A DNA stretch of 37,014 nt from Bacillus sp. MUM 116 (GCF_001866655.1 NZ_MLYR01000109.1:1-37014), one strand, 5' to 3'; positions 1 through 7,652 are shown, counted from the stretch's first letter. A program made the numbers and translations. The notes: generated from the sequence alone by a model not told the origin.

Positions 1-8
1 ATTTAATA

Positions 9-37
9 TTGACTCAAAATTAGATTTGTCCTATAAT
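9..37 (+). promoter_or_regulatory. Sigma-A promoter of ykuU
   Basis: TTGACT at 9-14 and a perfect TATAAT at 32-37 are separated by 17 bp, an almost consensus housekeeping promoter. The predicted transcript starts near 44 and has a leader of about 70 nt before the ATG at 114. No operator could be recognised. Confidence 0.8.
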
Positions 38-113
38 TAATTATGTCAAAAGGATAGCAAATGAGAATTGCTATAAAGTTATCTCATTTAAAAAATATTT
101 GGAGGGATTCGAT

Positions 114-662
114 ATGCCAGAACGTATGGTAGGTAAACAAGCTCCACGTTTTGAAATGGATGCAGTATTACCAAACAAAGAATTTGGAAAAGTTAGTCTT
201 GAAGAGAACATCAAAAATGACAAATGGACAGTATTGTTCTTCTATCCAATGGACTTTACTTTCGTTTGCCCAACTGAAATTACAGCTATGTCTGATCGTT
301 TCGAAGAATTCGATGACCTGGATGCAGTTGTAGTTGGTGCTTCTACAGATACCATTCATACTCACCTTGCTTGGATTAAAACAGACCGCAAAGAAAACGG
401 TCTTGGCGATTTAAATTATCCACTAGCAGCTGACACTAACCATGTTGTTGCTCGTGAATATGGTGTGTTAATTGAAGAAGAAGGTGTTGCACTTCGCGGT
501 CTATTCATCATCGATCCTGAAGGCGAATTAAAATATTCTGTTGTAAACCACAACAATATTGGCCGTGATGTTGATGAAACACTTCGTGTTCTTCAAGCAC
601 TTCAAACTGGCGGACTTTGCCCTGCAAACTGGAAGCCAGGACAAGCTACATTAAACGTTTAA
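114..662 (+). CDS. ykuU: 2-Cys peroxiredoxin (AhpC/TSA family), YkuU-like
   Basis: Cytoplasmic thiol peroxidase that reduces hydrogen peroxide or organic hydroperoxides with a cysteine pair. The peroxidatic Cys52 lies in the family signature FTFVCPTE, and the resolving Cys169 lies in the C-terminal GGLCPANW. The 182-residue length is normal for a typical 2-Cys peroxiredoxin. The start is the ATG at 114, preceded by GGAGG at 101-105; an in-frame TTG at 99 overlaps that ribosome binding site and is rejected. It is followed by a perfect terminator, and then by the thioredoxin-fold gene ykuV, the same pairing as in B. subtilis. YkuV or a thioredoxin may recycle it, which is inference from the neighbourhood. 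The electron donor cannot be read from the sequence. Confidence 0.93.
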   Translation: MPERMVGKQAPRFEMDAVLPNKEFGKVSLEENIKNDKWTVLFFYPMDFTFVCPTEITAMSDRFEEFDDLDAVVVGASTDTIHTHLAWIKTDRKENGLGDLNYPLAADTNHVVAREYGVLIEEEGVALRGLFIIDPEGELKYSVVNHNNIGRDVDETLRVLQALQTGGLCPANWKPGQATLNV

Positions 663-680
663 TTTTTAAAATTATTCATG

Positions 681-714
681 ATAGACCTAACCGTAAAGTG
701 TTAGGTCTATTTTT
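681..714 (+). terminator. Intrinsic terminator of ykuU
   Basis: A perfect 10-bp inverted repeat, ATAGACCTAA (681-690) and TTAGGTCTAT (701-710), has a 10-nt loop and is followed by TTTT. It separates ykuU from ykuV, so ykuV is expressed by partial read-through or from a promoter not recognised here. Confidence 0.8.
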
Positions 715-765
715 AAAATGGTTATGTTGAATACCAACAGAAGTTTTAAAATAGGGGGTTTTAAC

Positions 766-1221
766 ATGAAATTACGTGAGCAAATGCCAGAATTAACGGG
801 TGCAACTGAATGGTTGAACGGCCAAGTGACAAAAAATGAATTAGTGGGTGAAAAACCAACATTGATTCATTTTTGGTCAATTAGCTGCCACCTCTGTAAA
901 GAAGCAATGCTGCAAGTCAATCAATTTCGTGATGACTTCAAAGACAAATTAAATGTAGTTGCTGTTCATATGCCTCGTTCCGAAAATGATTTAAACCTAG
1001 AAGAAATCAAACAAGTGGCCGCAGAACACGGGATTACTCAACCAATCTTTGTTGACAGTGAACACAAACTAACAGAGGCATTTGAAAATCAATATGTTCC
1101 AGCGTATTATGTATTTGACCGAGAAGGTAAGCTACGTCACTTCCAAGCCGGCGGAAGCGGCATGAAAATGCTAGAAAAGCGCGTAAACCGCGTTTTAGAT
1201 GAAATGGAAAAAACAGAATAA
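766..1221 (+). CDS. ykuV: Thiol-disulfide oxidoreductase, YkuV-like
   Basis: Thioredoxin-fold protein of 151 residues with the active-site motif CHLC at residues 41-44 inside HFWSISCHLCKEA, as in B. subtilis YkuV. The conserved HFQAGGSGMKMLEKRV near the C-terminus also matches that protein. It has no signal peptide or membrane segment, so it should act in the cytoplasm, unlike ResA or StoA. The start is the ATG at 766 behind AGGGGG (753-758); the reading frame continues upstream to 718, but that part has no ribosome binding site. Pairing with the peroxiredoxin gene suggests a shared thiol redox role. Confidence 0.92.
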   Translation: MKLREQMPELTGATEWLNGQVTKNELVGEKPTLIHFWSISCHLCKEAMLQVNQFRDDFKDKLNVVAVHMPRSENDLNLEEIKQVAAEHGITQPIFVDSEHKLTEAFENQYVPAYYVFDREGKLRHFQAGGSGMKMLEKRVNRVLDEMEKTE

Positions 1222-1230
1222 TAATTTCTG

Positions 1231-1266
1231 AACTGCTCGTTTTTAAAACGGGCAGTTTTTTACTTT
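1231..1266 (+). terminator. Intrinsic terminator of ykuV
   Basis: The arms AACTGCTCGTTTT and AAAACGGGCAGTT form a 13-bp stem with one G-T pair, followed by a T run near 1257. Confidence 0.8.
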
Positions 1267-1269
1267 TTG

Positions 1270-1295
1270 TGAAACCCTTTCAATTTTTACTCGTC
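1270..1295 (+). promoter_or_regulatory. ECF-sigma-type promoter (sigma-W/M/X-like) of the lipoprotein gene
   Basis: TGAAAC at 1270-1275 is followed after 16 bp by CGTC at 1292-1295. The B. subtilis sigma-W consensus is TGAAAC-N16/17-CGTA; sigma-X and sigma-M prefer related -35 elements with CGTC or CGAC. The predicted start lies about 30 bp before the GTG at 1331. Two short motifs can co-occur by chance, so confidence is moderate. Confidence 0.5.
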
Positions 1296-1330
1296 GGTTT
1301 TAATAAATAGATAAAAAAGGGGGGCAAAGA

Positions 1331-2248
1331 GTGAAAAGAGCAAAGAAATTAGTGCCAGTATGGATTGTTTTCGTTTTCCTTTTCCTTTCGGCCTGCAGTT
1401 CCAACAGTAAAAGCGAAAGTGCTAAAATGGATCAAACCTCGAACAATAAAGCAGATGCTGTCCAATATGGAAATCAAGAAAAAGCATCAATGCTTTCAAG
1501 TAAGGATTTAAAGTTAGAGAAAGAACCGGATGCTGTAATTAAAAAAGATATGCAAGCTCAAATGGTCATATATACTGCAGACTTGGAGTTTCGGGTAAAT
1601 AGTTTTGAACAAACCCTACAAAGAATAGAAGAAAAAGCTGAAAAATATGGTGGTTATATTGCAGAATCAGGTGTCACAAAAGAAGGAAAGGAACATATGA
1701 GCGGGAATATTCGGATTCGAATCCCACAAAAATATTTTCAAGAATTTTTACATGATGCCGAGGGCCAGGCGGCAGAAGTTATTCACCGAAATATTTCAGG
1801 ACAGGATGTAACGGAGGAATATGTGGATTTGGAATCAAGACTTAAATCGAAAAAAATCGTGGAAGGACGGTTAACAACTTTCATGAAAAATGCTGAGAAA
1901 ACGGAGGATTTATTAAAAATTTCAGCTGACCTGGCTACTGTACAGGAAGAAATTGAAACGATTGAAGGGAAAATGAAGTTTATAAAAAATCAAACCGCAT
2001 TTTCAACAGTGAATATTATGCTATCCGAATCCAGAGTGGTTGTTCCGGATATAGAGAAAGAGAACCTAAACACATGGGAGAGAACGAAAAAACAGTTTAT
2101 GAAGAGCACCAATGCTCTTTTTGCCATTGTTTCCGGGCTAGTTGTTTTTGTGATTGGTAATCTGCCGATTCTAATCATTCTTTTAGTGATTGGTTTCCTT
2201 TTGTATTTGTATATTAAAAAAAGAAGCAAGACTAATCCAAGAGGTTAA
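1331..2248 (+). CDS. DUF4349-type lipoprotein with C-terminal membrane anchor
   Basis: A 305-residue envelope protein. A basic N-terminus and hydrophobic core lead to a lipobox LSAC, with the lipidated Cys22. A low-complexity linker follows. The central domain resembles DUF4349: it starts with a conserved IYTADLEFRV stretch and GGYI, and has a charged helical part at about 180-220 that may form a coiled coil. Residues about 263-296 are strongly hydrophobic and are followed by IKKRSK, an inside-positive anchor. The protein is therefore tethered at both ends. The start is GTG at 1331 behind AAGGGGGGC. No catalytic motif is evident and the function is unknown. An ECF-sigma-like promoter upstream would fit envelope-stress control. 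Confidence 0.75.
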   Translation: MKRAKKLVPVWIVFVFLFLSACSSNSKSESAKMDQTSNNKADAVQYGNQEKASMLSSKDLKLEKEPDAVIKKDMQAQMVIYTADLEFRVNSFEQTLQRIEEKAEKYGGYIAESGVTKEGKEHMSGNIRIRIPQKYFQEFLHDAEGQAAEVIHRNISGQDVTEEYVDLESRLKSKKIVEGRLTTFMKNAEKTEDLLKISADLATVQEEIETIEGKMKFIKNQTAFSTVNIMLSESRVVVPDIEKENLNTWERTKKQFMKSTNALFAIVSGLVVFVIGNLPILIILLVIGFLLYLYIKKRSKTNPRG

Positions 2249-2259
2249 ATGACCTATTA

Positions 2260-2286
2260 TCTTGAATCACTTCCATATGCTAAAAT
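2260..2286 (+). promoter_or_regulatory. Candidate extended -10 promoter of ktrC
   Basis: TGC directly before TAAAAT (2281-2286) forms an extended -10 element; the -35 region is poor. No terminator follows the upstream lipoprotein gene, so ktrC may also be read from upstream. Confidence 0.35.
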
Positions 2287-2327
2287 GAACAAAAAGAGAG
2301 ATCATGTAGTGCTTGGAGGAGAAAACT

Positions 2328-2993
2328 GTGAAAAAAAGTTTTGCGGTTATAGGGCTTGGCCGGTTTGGCGGCAGTATTTGCCGTACCCTTACAGAGGAAG
2401 GAATCGAAGTATTGGCAATCGATAAAGATGAAGAAAGGGTTAATGAATTTTCGATGATTGCTTCCCATGCGGCTGTAGGGGATACAACGGACGAAGCAGT
2501 TTTAAAAAGTTTAGGAATTCGCAATTTCGATCATGTGATTGTTGCTATCGGTGATGATATCCAATCAAGTATCTTAACTACGCTAATTTTAAAGGAATTA
2601 GGTGTCCCAAATATAACGGTTAAAGCGCAAAATGATTATCATGAGAAGGTGCTTCGGAAAATTGGTGCTGACCAAGTAGTTCACCCTGAAAGGGATATGG
2701 GGCGACGGATTGCGAACAATTTGGCTTCTAATAATGTCCTTGATTATCTTGAATTATCAGATAATCATAGTATTGTTGAAATTGTTGCAAATGAAAAAAT
2801 CGCCGGACATACGATTATGGAATTAGATATCCGCAAGAAATACGGTCTTAATATCGTAGCTATTAAAAGGGGAGAAGAGCTCATCGTTTCCCCGCAGGCA
2901 AAAGAACCCCTTCGTATTAAAGATGTATTGGTCGTAATCGGAAGTGATATAGACATAGACAGATTTGGAAAAAAGGCTATGGCTGTAAATTAG
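2328..2993 (+). CDS. ktrC: K+ channel gating subunit KtrC (TrkA family)
   Basis: Cytoplasmic RCK protein that forms an octameric ring and gates the Ktr K+ uptake channel (KtrD or KtrB). The N-terminal RCK_N Rossmann domain shows GLGRFGGS (GxGxxG at residues 9-14) and an acidic Asp32 at the end of the second strand, the usual NAD/ATP pocket. The RCK_C domain fills about 135-221 and is the known c-di-AMP site in this family. The 221-residue length equals B. subtilis KtrC, and the stretch from RNFDHVIVAIG through VKAQNDYHEKVL is nearly identical. The start is GTG at 2328 behind GGAGGA (2315-2320); the in-frame TTG at 2313 overlaps the ribosome binding site. No channel subunit is adjacent, which is typical of ktrC. 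Confidence 0.93.
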   Translation: MKKSFAVIGLGRFGGSICRTLTEEGIEVLAIDKDEERVNEFSMIASHAAVGDTTDEAVLKSLGIRNFDHVIVAIGDDIQSSILTTLILKELGVPNITVKAQNDYHEKVLRKIGADQVVHPERDMGRRIANNLASNNVLDYLELSDNHSIVEIVANEKIAGHTIMELDIRKKYGLNIVAIKRGEELIVSPQAKEPLRIKDVLVVIGSDIDIDRFGKKAMAVN

Positions 2994-3003
2994 AATTTAG
3001 AAT

Positions 3004-3036
3004 AAAAAAAGGAAACGCCGGGGCGTTTCCTTTTTT
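3004..3036. terminator. Bidirectional terminator between ktrC and rnjA
   Basis: GGAAACGC and GCGTTTCC form the stem, flanked by seven A on one side and a T run on the other, so it works on both strands. It overlaps the stop codon of rnjA. Confidence 0.85.
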
Positions 3037-4702
3037 AAACTTCCATTATAATTGGTAAAATCATAGGTCTGCGCTTGGTTTTCTCATATAGGAATGGTGC
3101 AAGCGTATCAGTGATTTCATTTTTTATTTCTGACCATTGAGTTGTTTTTCGCTCCATCACTTTATTGATGTGTTTGGTAATTAAGTTTTGAGCATCATTA
3201 ATTAAATCACCGGACTCTCTCATGTAGACAAATCCTCTTGAAATCAGATCAGGGCCTGAGGCAATCCTGAAATCCTTCATATTAATGCTGACTACAACGA
3301 CTACCAAGCCTTCTTCAGAAAGAATTCTACGGTCCCTAAGTACAATATTTCCAATATCGCCAATACCGCTTCCATCTATATAAACTGAGCCCGAAGGAAT
3401 TTTACCTGCTATTTGTGCAGTGTTTTCTGAAAGAGCCAAAACTTCACCATTATCCATAATGAAACAGTTTTCTTCCTCCACTCCACAGTCAACGGCAAGC
3501 TTGGCATGCATTCTTTGCATCCGGTATTCACCATGAATTGGCATAAAAAACTTTGGCTTTATGAGACGAAGCATTAGCTTTTGTTCCTCCTGGCCGCCAT
3601 GTCCAGAGGTATGGATATTGCTCAATTTCCCATGAATGACATCCGCACCCGCCCTGAAGAGCTTGTTGATGGTCCTGCTGACGCTTATTGTATTACCAGG
3701 AATTGGTGAGGATGAAAAGACAACCGTATCTCCCGGTATGATTTGAATTTGTCGATGAGTGCCATTCGCAATTCTTGAAAGAGCAGCCATTGGTTCTCCC
3801 TGGCTTCCTGTGCAGAGAATGGTTACCTTATCTGCAGGAAGTCGGTTAATCTGATTGGATTCAATAAACGTTTCTTTTGGAGCAAGAATATATCCTAATT
3901 CAAGCCCAATATTGATTGCTGCTTCCATACTTCTTCCAAATACAGCAATTTTTCGTCCATTTGTTACTGCTGCTTCTACTACTTGCTGTAGGCGATGAAT
4001 GTTTGAAGCAAAAGTAGCAAAAATGATTCGGCCATCCACTTTCCGGAAAATATCATGTATGCTTTCGCCAACACGGCGTTCGGACATCGTAAAGTCAGCA
4101 ATTTCACTATTCGTACTGTCAGAGAGTAAACATAAAACTCCCTCTTTCCCAATTTCGGCCATTTTTGTTAAATTAGCTGGTTCACCGACAGGGGTGAAAT
4201 CAAATTTAAAATCACCTGTGTGGACTATTTGACCTGGAGGGGTTTTTACGACGATTCCATAGGAATCGGGAATACTATGTGTGGTGCGGAAAAAAGTAAC
4301 AGATGTCTTACGGAATTTAATTACATCATCTTCTTTAATTTCAATCAGTTTGGCATTTCTTAGAAGACCATGTTCTTCAAGCTTATTTTTAATTAATCCA
4401 AGGGCAAGTTTGCCGCCATATATAGGGATATTAATTTCCCTTAATAAATATGGAATGCCACCAATGTGATCCTCGTGTCCGTGTGTAACAAACAGTCCTT
4501 TTATTTTTTCTTCGTTTTTTACCAGATAGGTATAGTCAGGAATGACATAATCAATGCCTAATAGCTCGTCCTCCGGGAATTTTATCCCGGCATCAATTAA
4601 GATGATTTCATCCTGAAATTGAACTGCATATGTGTTCTTGCCGATTTCGCCCAATCCTCCAAGGGCATAAACAGCAGTTTGATCGTTTTTTACAAATTTC
4701 AT
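3035..4702 (-). CDS. rnjA: Ribonuclease J1
   Basis: Endonuclease and 5'-3' exonuclease of the metallo-beta-lactamase/beta-CASP family, central to mRNA decay and 16S rRNA maturation in Firmicutes. The zinc motif HGHEDH is at residues 74-79, with further ligands His142 (TTHSIPDS) and Asp164 (HTGDFKFD), and the beta-CASP motif PIHGEYRM lies around residue 390. The C-terminal dimerisation domain is complete; the 555-residue length matches B. subtilis RNase J1. It lies 6 nt downstream of rpoY and is cotranscribed with it. In B. subtilis GapA binds RNase J1, and the contact is promoted by SR1P, whose gene is also in this window. Confidence 0.97.
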   Translation of the reverse strand: MKFVKNDQTAVYALGGLGEIGKNTYAVQFQDEIILIDAGIKFPEDELLGIDYVIPDYTYLVKNEEKIKGLFVTHGHEDHIGGIPYLLREINIPIYGGKLALGLIKNKLEEHGLLRNAKLIEIKEDDVIKFRKTSVTFFRTTHSIPDSYGIVVKTPPGQIVHTGDFKFDFTPVGEPANLTKMAEIGKEGVLCLLSDSTNSEIADFTMSERRVGESIHDIFRKVDGRIIFATFASNIHRLQQVVEAAVTNGRKIAVFGRSMEAAINIGLELGYILAPKETFIESNQINRLPADKVTILCTGSQGEPMAALSRIANGTHRQIQIIPGDTVVFSSSPIPGNTISVSRTINKLFRAGADVIHGKLSNIHTSGHGGQEEQKLMLRLIKPKFFMPIHGEYRMQRMHAKLAVDCGVEEENCFIMDNGEVLALSENTAQIAGKIPSGSVYIDGSGIGDIGNIVLRDRRILSEEGLVVVVVSINMKDFRIASGPDLISRGFVYMRESGDLINDAQNLITKHINKVMERKTTQWSEIKNEITDTLAPFLYEKTKRRPMILPIIMEV

Positions 4703-4708
4703 AAATTA

Positions 4709-4918
4709 TCATATCTCCAATACTTTGTAATCTTCATTTTGTTGTTCATACTCTAAATACGCACCTGAAACGGCTTGTACAAATTCTATGTTAAACTCAC
4801 GGTCTGCAAGCTTTTTCCGAACATCTCTTTCTGATTCTCCCTCCATATAAAGGGTTTTTGTTTTCTCTCTCACAGGTACGTCTTTGTTGCTTGCTTGATA
4901 ATATACTTTATATATCAT
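4709..4918 (-). CDS. rpoY: RNA polymerase epsilon subunit (RpoY/YkzG)
   Basis: A 69-residue accessory subunit of Firmicutes RNA polymerase. The N-terminal MIYKVYYQ, the central TLYMEGESERDVRKKL and the conserved EFVQ, YLEYEQ and VLEI blocks are those of RpoY. Epsilon binds near the DNA-binding cleft at the back of the polymerase and resembles the phage inhibitor Gp2 in fold. It is the first gene of the rpoY-rnjA operon, the same order as in B. subtilis, behind AAGGAG in the minus-strand leader. Linking transcription and decay in one operon is conserved. Confidence 0.93.
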   Translation of the reverse strand: MIYKVYYQASNKDVPVREKTKTLYMEGESERDVRKKLADREFNIEFVQAVSGAYLEYEQQNEDYKVLEI

Positions 4919-4954
4919 GACTATATCGCTCCTTAATCAATCATAACTTTCTCT

Positions 4955-4983
4955 ATTATATCTAATTTTTACATCTTTTTCAT
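4955..4983 (-). promoter_or_regulatory. Sigma-A promoter of rpoY-rnjA
   Basis: On the minus strand ATGAAA (4983-4978) and a perfect TATAAT (4960-4955) are 17 bp apart. The leader to the rpoY ATG is about 30 nt. Confidence 0.65.
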
Positions 4984-5076
4984 TCGTTTTATTATTTCTG
5001 CCAAATAATCCAGGTTGTGGTCGCAAAGTGAAAAGTATGTAAACGGATTACTGCTTATCAATTTACAATAAGGAAG

Positions 5077-5102
5077 GAGCCCTTCGCAAGTATGAAGGGC
5101 TC
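5077..5102 (-). terminator. Hairpin downstream of the small basic peptide gene
   Basis: GAGCCCTTC and GAAGGGCTC form a perfect 9-bp stem with an 8-nt loop, 6 nt beyond the peptide stop codon at 5109. The minus-strand tail, CTTCCTTATT, is only moderately T-rich, so it is a plausible but not strong terminator. Confidence 0.6.
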
Positions 5103-5108
5103 AAAAAT

Positions 5109-5180
5109 TTAGGCAATCGATTTTTTTCGTAATAAATCTTTCCACTGTTTTAAAAGCTTCTTTCTTAGCTTCTTTAACAT
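5109..5180 (-). CDS. Unrecognised 23-residue basic, probably amphipathic peptide
   Basis: A short reading frame starting MLKKLRKKLLKQWKDLLRK and ending KSIA. Leu and Trp alternate with nine Lys and three Arg at helical spacing, with one Asp as the only acidic residue, so it would form a strongly cationic amphipathic helix. It has AAGGAG 10 nt before the ATG, a candidate promoter (TTTACA-16-TAAAAT) just upstream, and a 9-bp hairpin 6 nt after the stop. The gap between rpoY and ykrA holds no other gene. No family is recognised. Small basic regulatory peptides (such as the Fur-controlled Fbp proteins), a membrane-active peptide or a type I toxin are possible comparisons; none is shown. No convincing Fur box was found. 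Confidence 0.55.
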   Translation of the reverse strand: MLKKLRKKLLKQWKDLLRKKSIA

Positions 5181-5202
5181 AGTGGATCATCTCCTTACCT
5201 TT

Positions 5203-5230
5203 ATTTTAATCGATCCTTGTCCAATGTAAA
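5203..5230 (-). promoter_or_regulatory. Candidate promoter of the small basic peptide gene
   Basis: Minus-strand TTTACA (5230-5225) and TAAAAT (5208-5203) are 16 bp apart. Transcription would start close to the AAGGAG at 5196-5191, giving a very short leader; if so the real start may be slightly further upstream. Confidence 0.45.
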
Positions 5231-5389
5231 GCAAGCCATGATAGATTATTAAAGATTTTTTTCAGATTATGTTTTTTTATTATTATTATATGGGATTTTT
5301 GTTGATACTTTCATGGTTAATCATGGAATTCAATTAAATGTTAAAGAATTGACAATTTATATAGATAAGGTTAGTGTTTTTATAGAATA

Positions 5390-5457
5390 TGCTGTGTTAA
5401 ACTTGTCTGTTGATTTCCGCTCAGGGGTTAAAAATCAAAATGTCCTTTAACACATCC
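5390..5457. repeat. Decayed copy of a GCTGTGTTAAA palindromic element
   Basis: It begins GCTGTGTTAAA (5391-5401) and ends TTTAACACATCC (5446-5457), a near-perfect terminal inverted repeat. An inner TGTTGATTTCC (5408-5418) faces AAAATCAAA (5430-5438). The same outer and inner arms occur in better shape at 28882-28958. It lies just upstream of ykrA, between that gene and any promoter further upstream. Confidence 0.6.
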
Positions 5458-5499
5458 ATAGAATAAAAAGCAAGCCTGATTTAAAGGAGTTTATATTTA

Positions 5500-6270
5500 A
5501 TGAAGAAAATTGTTTTTTTCGATATAGATGGAACGTTGCTTGATCATGAAAAAAAGTTGCCAGCCAGCGCGAAAAAGGCGATCAATTTATTAAAAGAAAA
5601 GGGTGTTTATGTAGCGATTGCTACCGGAAGAGCGCCGTTTATGTTTGAAAGCATACGCAAGGAACTTGAAATCAATTCCTATGTTAGCTACAATGGCCAA
5701 TTTGTTGTCTTTGAAGGAGAGGTTATCTATGAAAACCCCCTTGATCAAACAGAACTTGAAAAACTTTTGACTGAAACGAAGCAAAATGGACATCCGTTAG
5801 TATTGATGAATGATCAAACGATGAAGGCAACCGTTAAGCACCATTCATTTATCGACATCAGTCTTGGAACTCTAAATTTTTCCCATCCTGAAGTGGATGC
5901 TGATTTTTATAAAAATAGAAAGATTTATCAATCCCTTCTTTTCTGTGAAGATAAAGAAGAATTAGAGTATTTTAAGCATTATCCAAAGTTTAACTTTATT
6001 AGATGGCATGATTATTCCGTTGATGTACTGCCGCAAGGGGGTTCAAAAGCTGAAGGAATCAAAAAAATGATTGAGCGGCTGGGATTTGAATTAAAAGATG
6101 TCTATGCATTTGGAGATGGTTTAAATGATTTGGAAATGCTAAAGGCTGTTGGTACAAGTGTTGCCATGGGAAATGGGGTTCCTGAGGCGAAAGAAAACGC
6201 CGATTATATTACAACGGATGTCGCGGAAAACGGTATTTGGAATGGGCTAAAGGAGTTACAGTTAATATAA
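5500..6270 (+). CDS. ykrA: Cof-type HAD-IIB family hydrolase, YkrA-like
   Basis: Predicted sugar-phosphate or nucleotide phosphatase of the haloacid dehalogenase superfamily. Motif I DIDGT gives the nucleophile Asp8 and acid/base Asp10; motif II is IATGRAP; motif IV is FGDGLNDLEM at about residue 204. The C2-type cap fills roughly 85-185. The 256-residue length is normal. The start follows AAAGGAG. The order rpoY - ykrA - def matches B. subtilis. The physiological substrate cannot be read from the sequence. Confidence 0.88.
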   Translation: MKKIVFFDIDGTLLDHEKKLPASAKKAINLLKEKGVYVAIATGRAPFMFESIRKELEINSYVSYNGQFVVFEGEVIYENPLDQTELEKLLTETKQNGHPLVLMNDQTMKATVKHHSFIDISLGTLNFSHPEVDADFYKNRKIYQSLLFCEDKEELEYFKHYPKFNFIRWHDYSVDVLPQGGSKAEGIKKMIERLGFELKDVYAFGDGLNDLEMLKAVGTSVAMGNGVPEAKENADYITTDVAENGIWNGLKELQLI

Positions 6271-6307
6271 AAAACTGCCGTCACCAAAAGGGGCGGCAGT
6301 TTTTTTA
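6269..6307. terminator. Bidirectional terminator between ykrA and def
   Basis: AAAACTGCCGTC and GGCGGCAGTTTT form a 12-bp stem with one G-T pair. A and T runs on the two sides serve both convergent genes, and the hairpin touches the def stop codon. Confidence 0.85.
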
Positions 6308-6859
6308 CCTTTCAATGGCAATTGCTCCTTCAATTGGTTTAAAAGGTTCTTGTTTATTAATATAATCATAAAACATAATCCCATTAAGATGGTCTATTTC
6401 ATGTTGAAAGCAAATGGCCGGAAGTCCTTTTAGCCGAAGTTTTACCTCTTCGCCTTTTTCATTGTACCCCTTTAATGTAACTCTAGCGTGCCTAGGTACA
6501 AAGCCTGGAATAGCTTCATCGACTGAAAGACAACCTTCTCCTGATTGAAGATAGGATTTCTCGACTGAATGACTTATAATTTTTGGATTGAAAAGAGCAT
6601 AGCTATATAGTGTGCCTTTTTCATCCTGTATATGAACAGCAATCATTCTTTTTGATACATTAATTTGAGGGGCTGCTAAACCGATACCGGGTCTTAATTT
6701 GTGTTTTTCAGCAATTTCCGGGTTCTGACTGTTTTTAACATACTCTAAAAGTTCTCTTAAAATTTGTTTGTCTTCATCAGATGCCGGTAAAGAAACTTCT
6801 GCTGCTGCTTTTCTTAGCGTGGGATGACCATCACGAACGATATCCTCCATTGTAATCAT
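6305..6859 (-). CDS. def: Peptide deformylase
   Basis: Metalloenzyme that removes the formyl group from the N-terminal methionine of nascent proteins. All three signatures are present: GIGLAAPQ (residues 58-65), EGCLS with metal ligand Cys110 (108-112), and QHEIDHLNG with HEIDH at 153-157. The 184 residues and the insertion after motif I match the type 2 enzyme DefB/YkrB of B. subtilis. The start is the ATG at 6859: AGGAG lies 11 nt upstream of it but abuts an alternative in-frame GTG at 6871, which is rejected. Confidence 0.96.
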   Translation of the reverse strand: MITMEDIVRDGHPTLRKAAAEVSLPASDEDKQILRELLEYVKNSQNPEIAEKHKLRPGIGLAAPQINVSKRMIAVHIQDEKGTLYSYALFNPKIISHSVEKSYLQSGEGCLSVDEAIPGFVPRHARVTLKGYNEKGEEVKLRLKGLPAICFQHEIDHLNGIMFYDYINKQEPFKPIEGAIAIER

Positions 6860-6975
6860 GGGCTGTTTCACTCCTGTTTTCTGTTATAATGAATAAGATT
6901 AGTCTATCAAAGAAACCAAAAAAAGTTAACCACTTTGAAATGTGACTAAATGGTTTTATGTTAGGAGGTAGTACC

Positions 6976-7638
6976 TTGTCTTTTGGGGTCAAAAGTCGTG
7001 TATGGATTTCCATTATTACTCTCATTCTGATTTTGTCAGGTTGTTTTAATCAAAAAACACCTGTAGAAAAAATCTACGATATTTTAGAAAAAGTTGTAGC
7101 AAAAGAAAAAGGGTTTGAAAATCAGCAGGAACCGCTAGTAGCTCTGGAAAAGAAAGAAAAAGCTGCATATGACCAAATTATGGGACTCGGATTAAAACAG
7201 TATGATAAAGTGATAAAATTGGCTGATACAGCTTTAGAGATGGTTGAAAAGCGAAAACAGCATATGATTGAGGAAACTGAAAGTCTCAAGGAATCAAAAG
7301 AGACATTCCAAAAAGTTAAAGAATATAAAAATGATTTAAAGGATCGAAAATTAAAAAAATCGGTGGATCAGCTTTATCAAATCATGATGGATCGATATTC
7401 AGCCCACGATGAACTTAAAAGGGAATACATGAATGCGCTAAAATATGATAAACAATTGTATGGCCTATTAAAAAATAAAAATTTATCGTTTGATGTATTA
7501 GAGTCAAACGTGAATAAGGTGAATGAAACTTATCAAAAGGTTTATGCAGCAAATAAAAAGTTTAATCGACTTACGAAAGATTACAATAACCAAAAGCTTG
7601 CATTCTATAAAATGGCAGGGTTGAAAATCAGTGAATAA
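6976..7638 (+). CDS. ykyA: Putative cell-wall-binding lipoprotein YkyA
   Basis: A 220-residue lipoprotein starting at TTG 6976 behind AGGAGG (6964-6969). The upstream in-frame ATG at 6958 contains that ribosome binding site and is rejected. The signal peptide has lipobox LSGC with Cys23. The rest is almost entirely charged and helical, rich in Lys and Glu, with predicted coiled coil over most of its length. B. subtilis ykyA lies in the same place between def and pdhA. The function is not established; an envelope role is inferred from the lipid anchor. Confidence 0.82.
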   Translation: MSFGVKSRVWISIITLILILSGCFNQKTPVEKIYDILEKVVAKEKGFENQQEPLVALEKKEKAAYDQIMGLGLKQYDKVIKLADTALEMVEKRKQHMIEETESLKESKETFQKVKEYKNDLKDRKLKKSVDQLYQIMMDRYSAHDELKREYMNALKYDKQLYGLLKNKNLSFDVLESNVNKVNETYQKVYAANKKFNRLTKDYNNQKLAFYKMAGLKISE

Positions 7639-7652
7639 TGTTTGTTTCCTTA

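Noticed and set aside
5190..5300. Fur box upstream of the small basic peptide gene
   Set aside because: TAATAATCTATCA resembles half a Fur site, but the 19-bp palindrome GATAATGATAATCATTATC is not formed.
5349..5377. TTGACA at 5349 as a ykrA promoter
   Set aside because: The -35 is perfect, but no acceptable -10 lies at 16-18 bp.
6859..6871. Upstream GTG start of def, adding four residues
   Set aside because: AGGAG directly abuts this GTG with no spacing, while the ATG at 6859 is at 11 nt and gives the family N-terminus MITMEDIVRDGHP.
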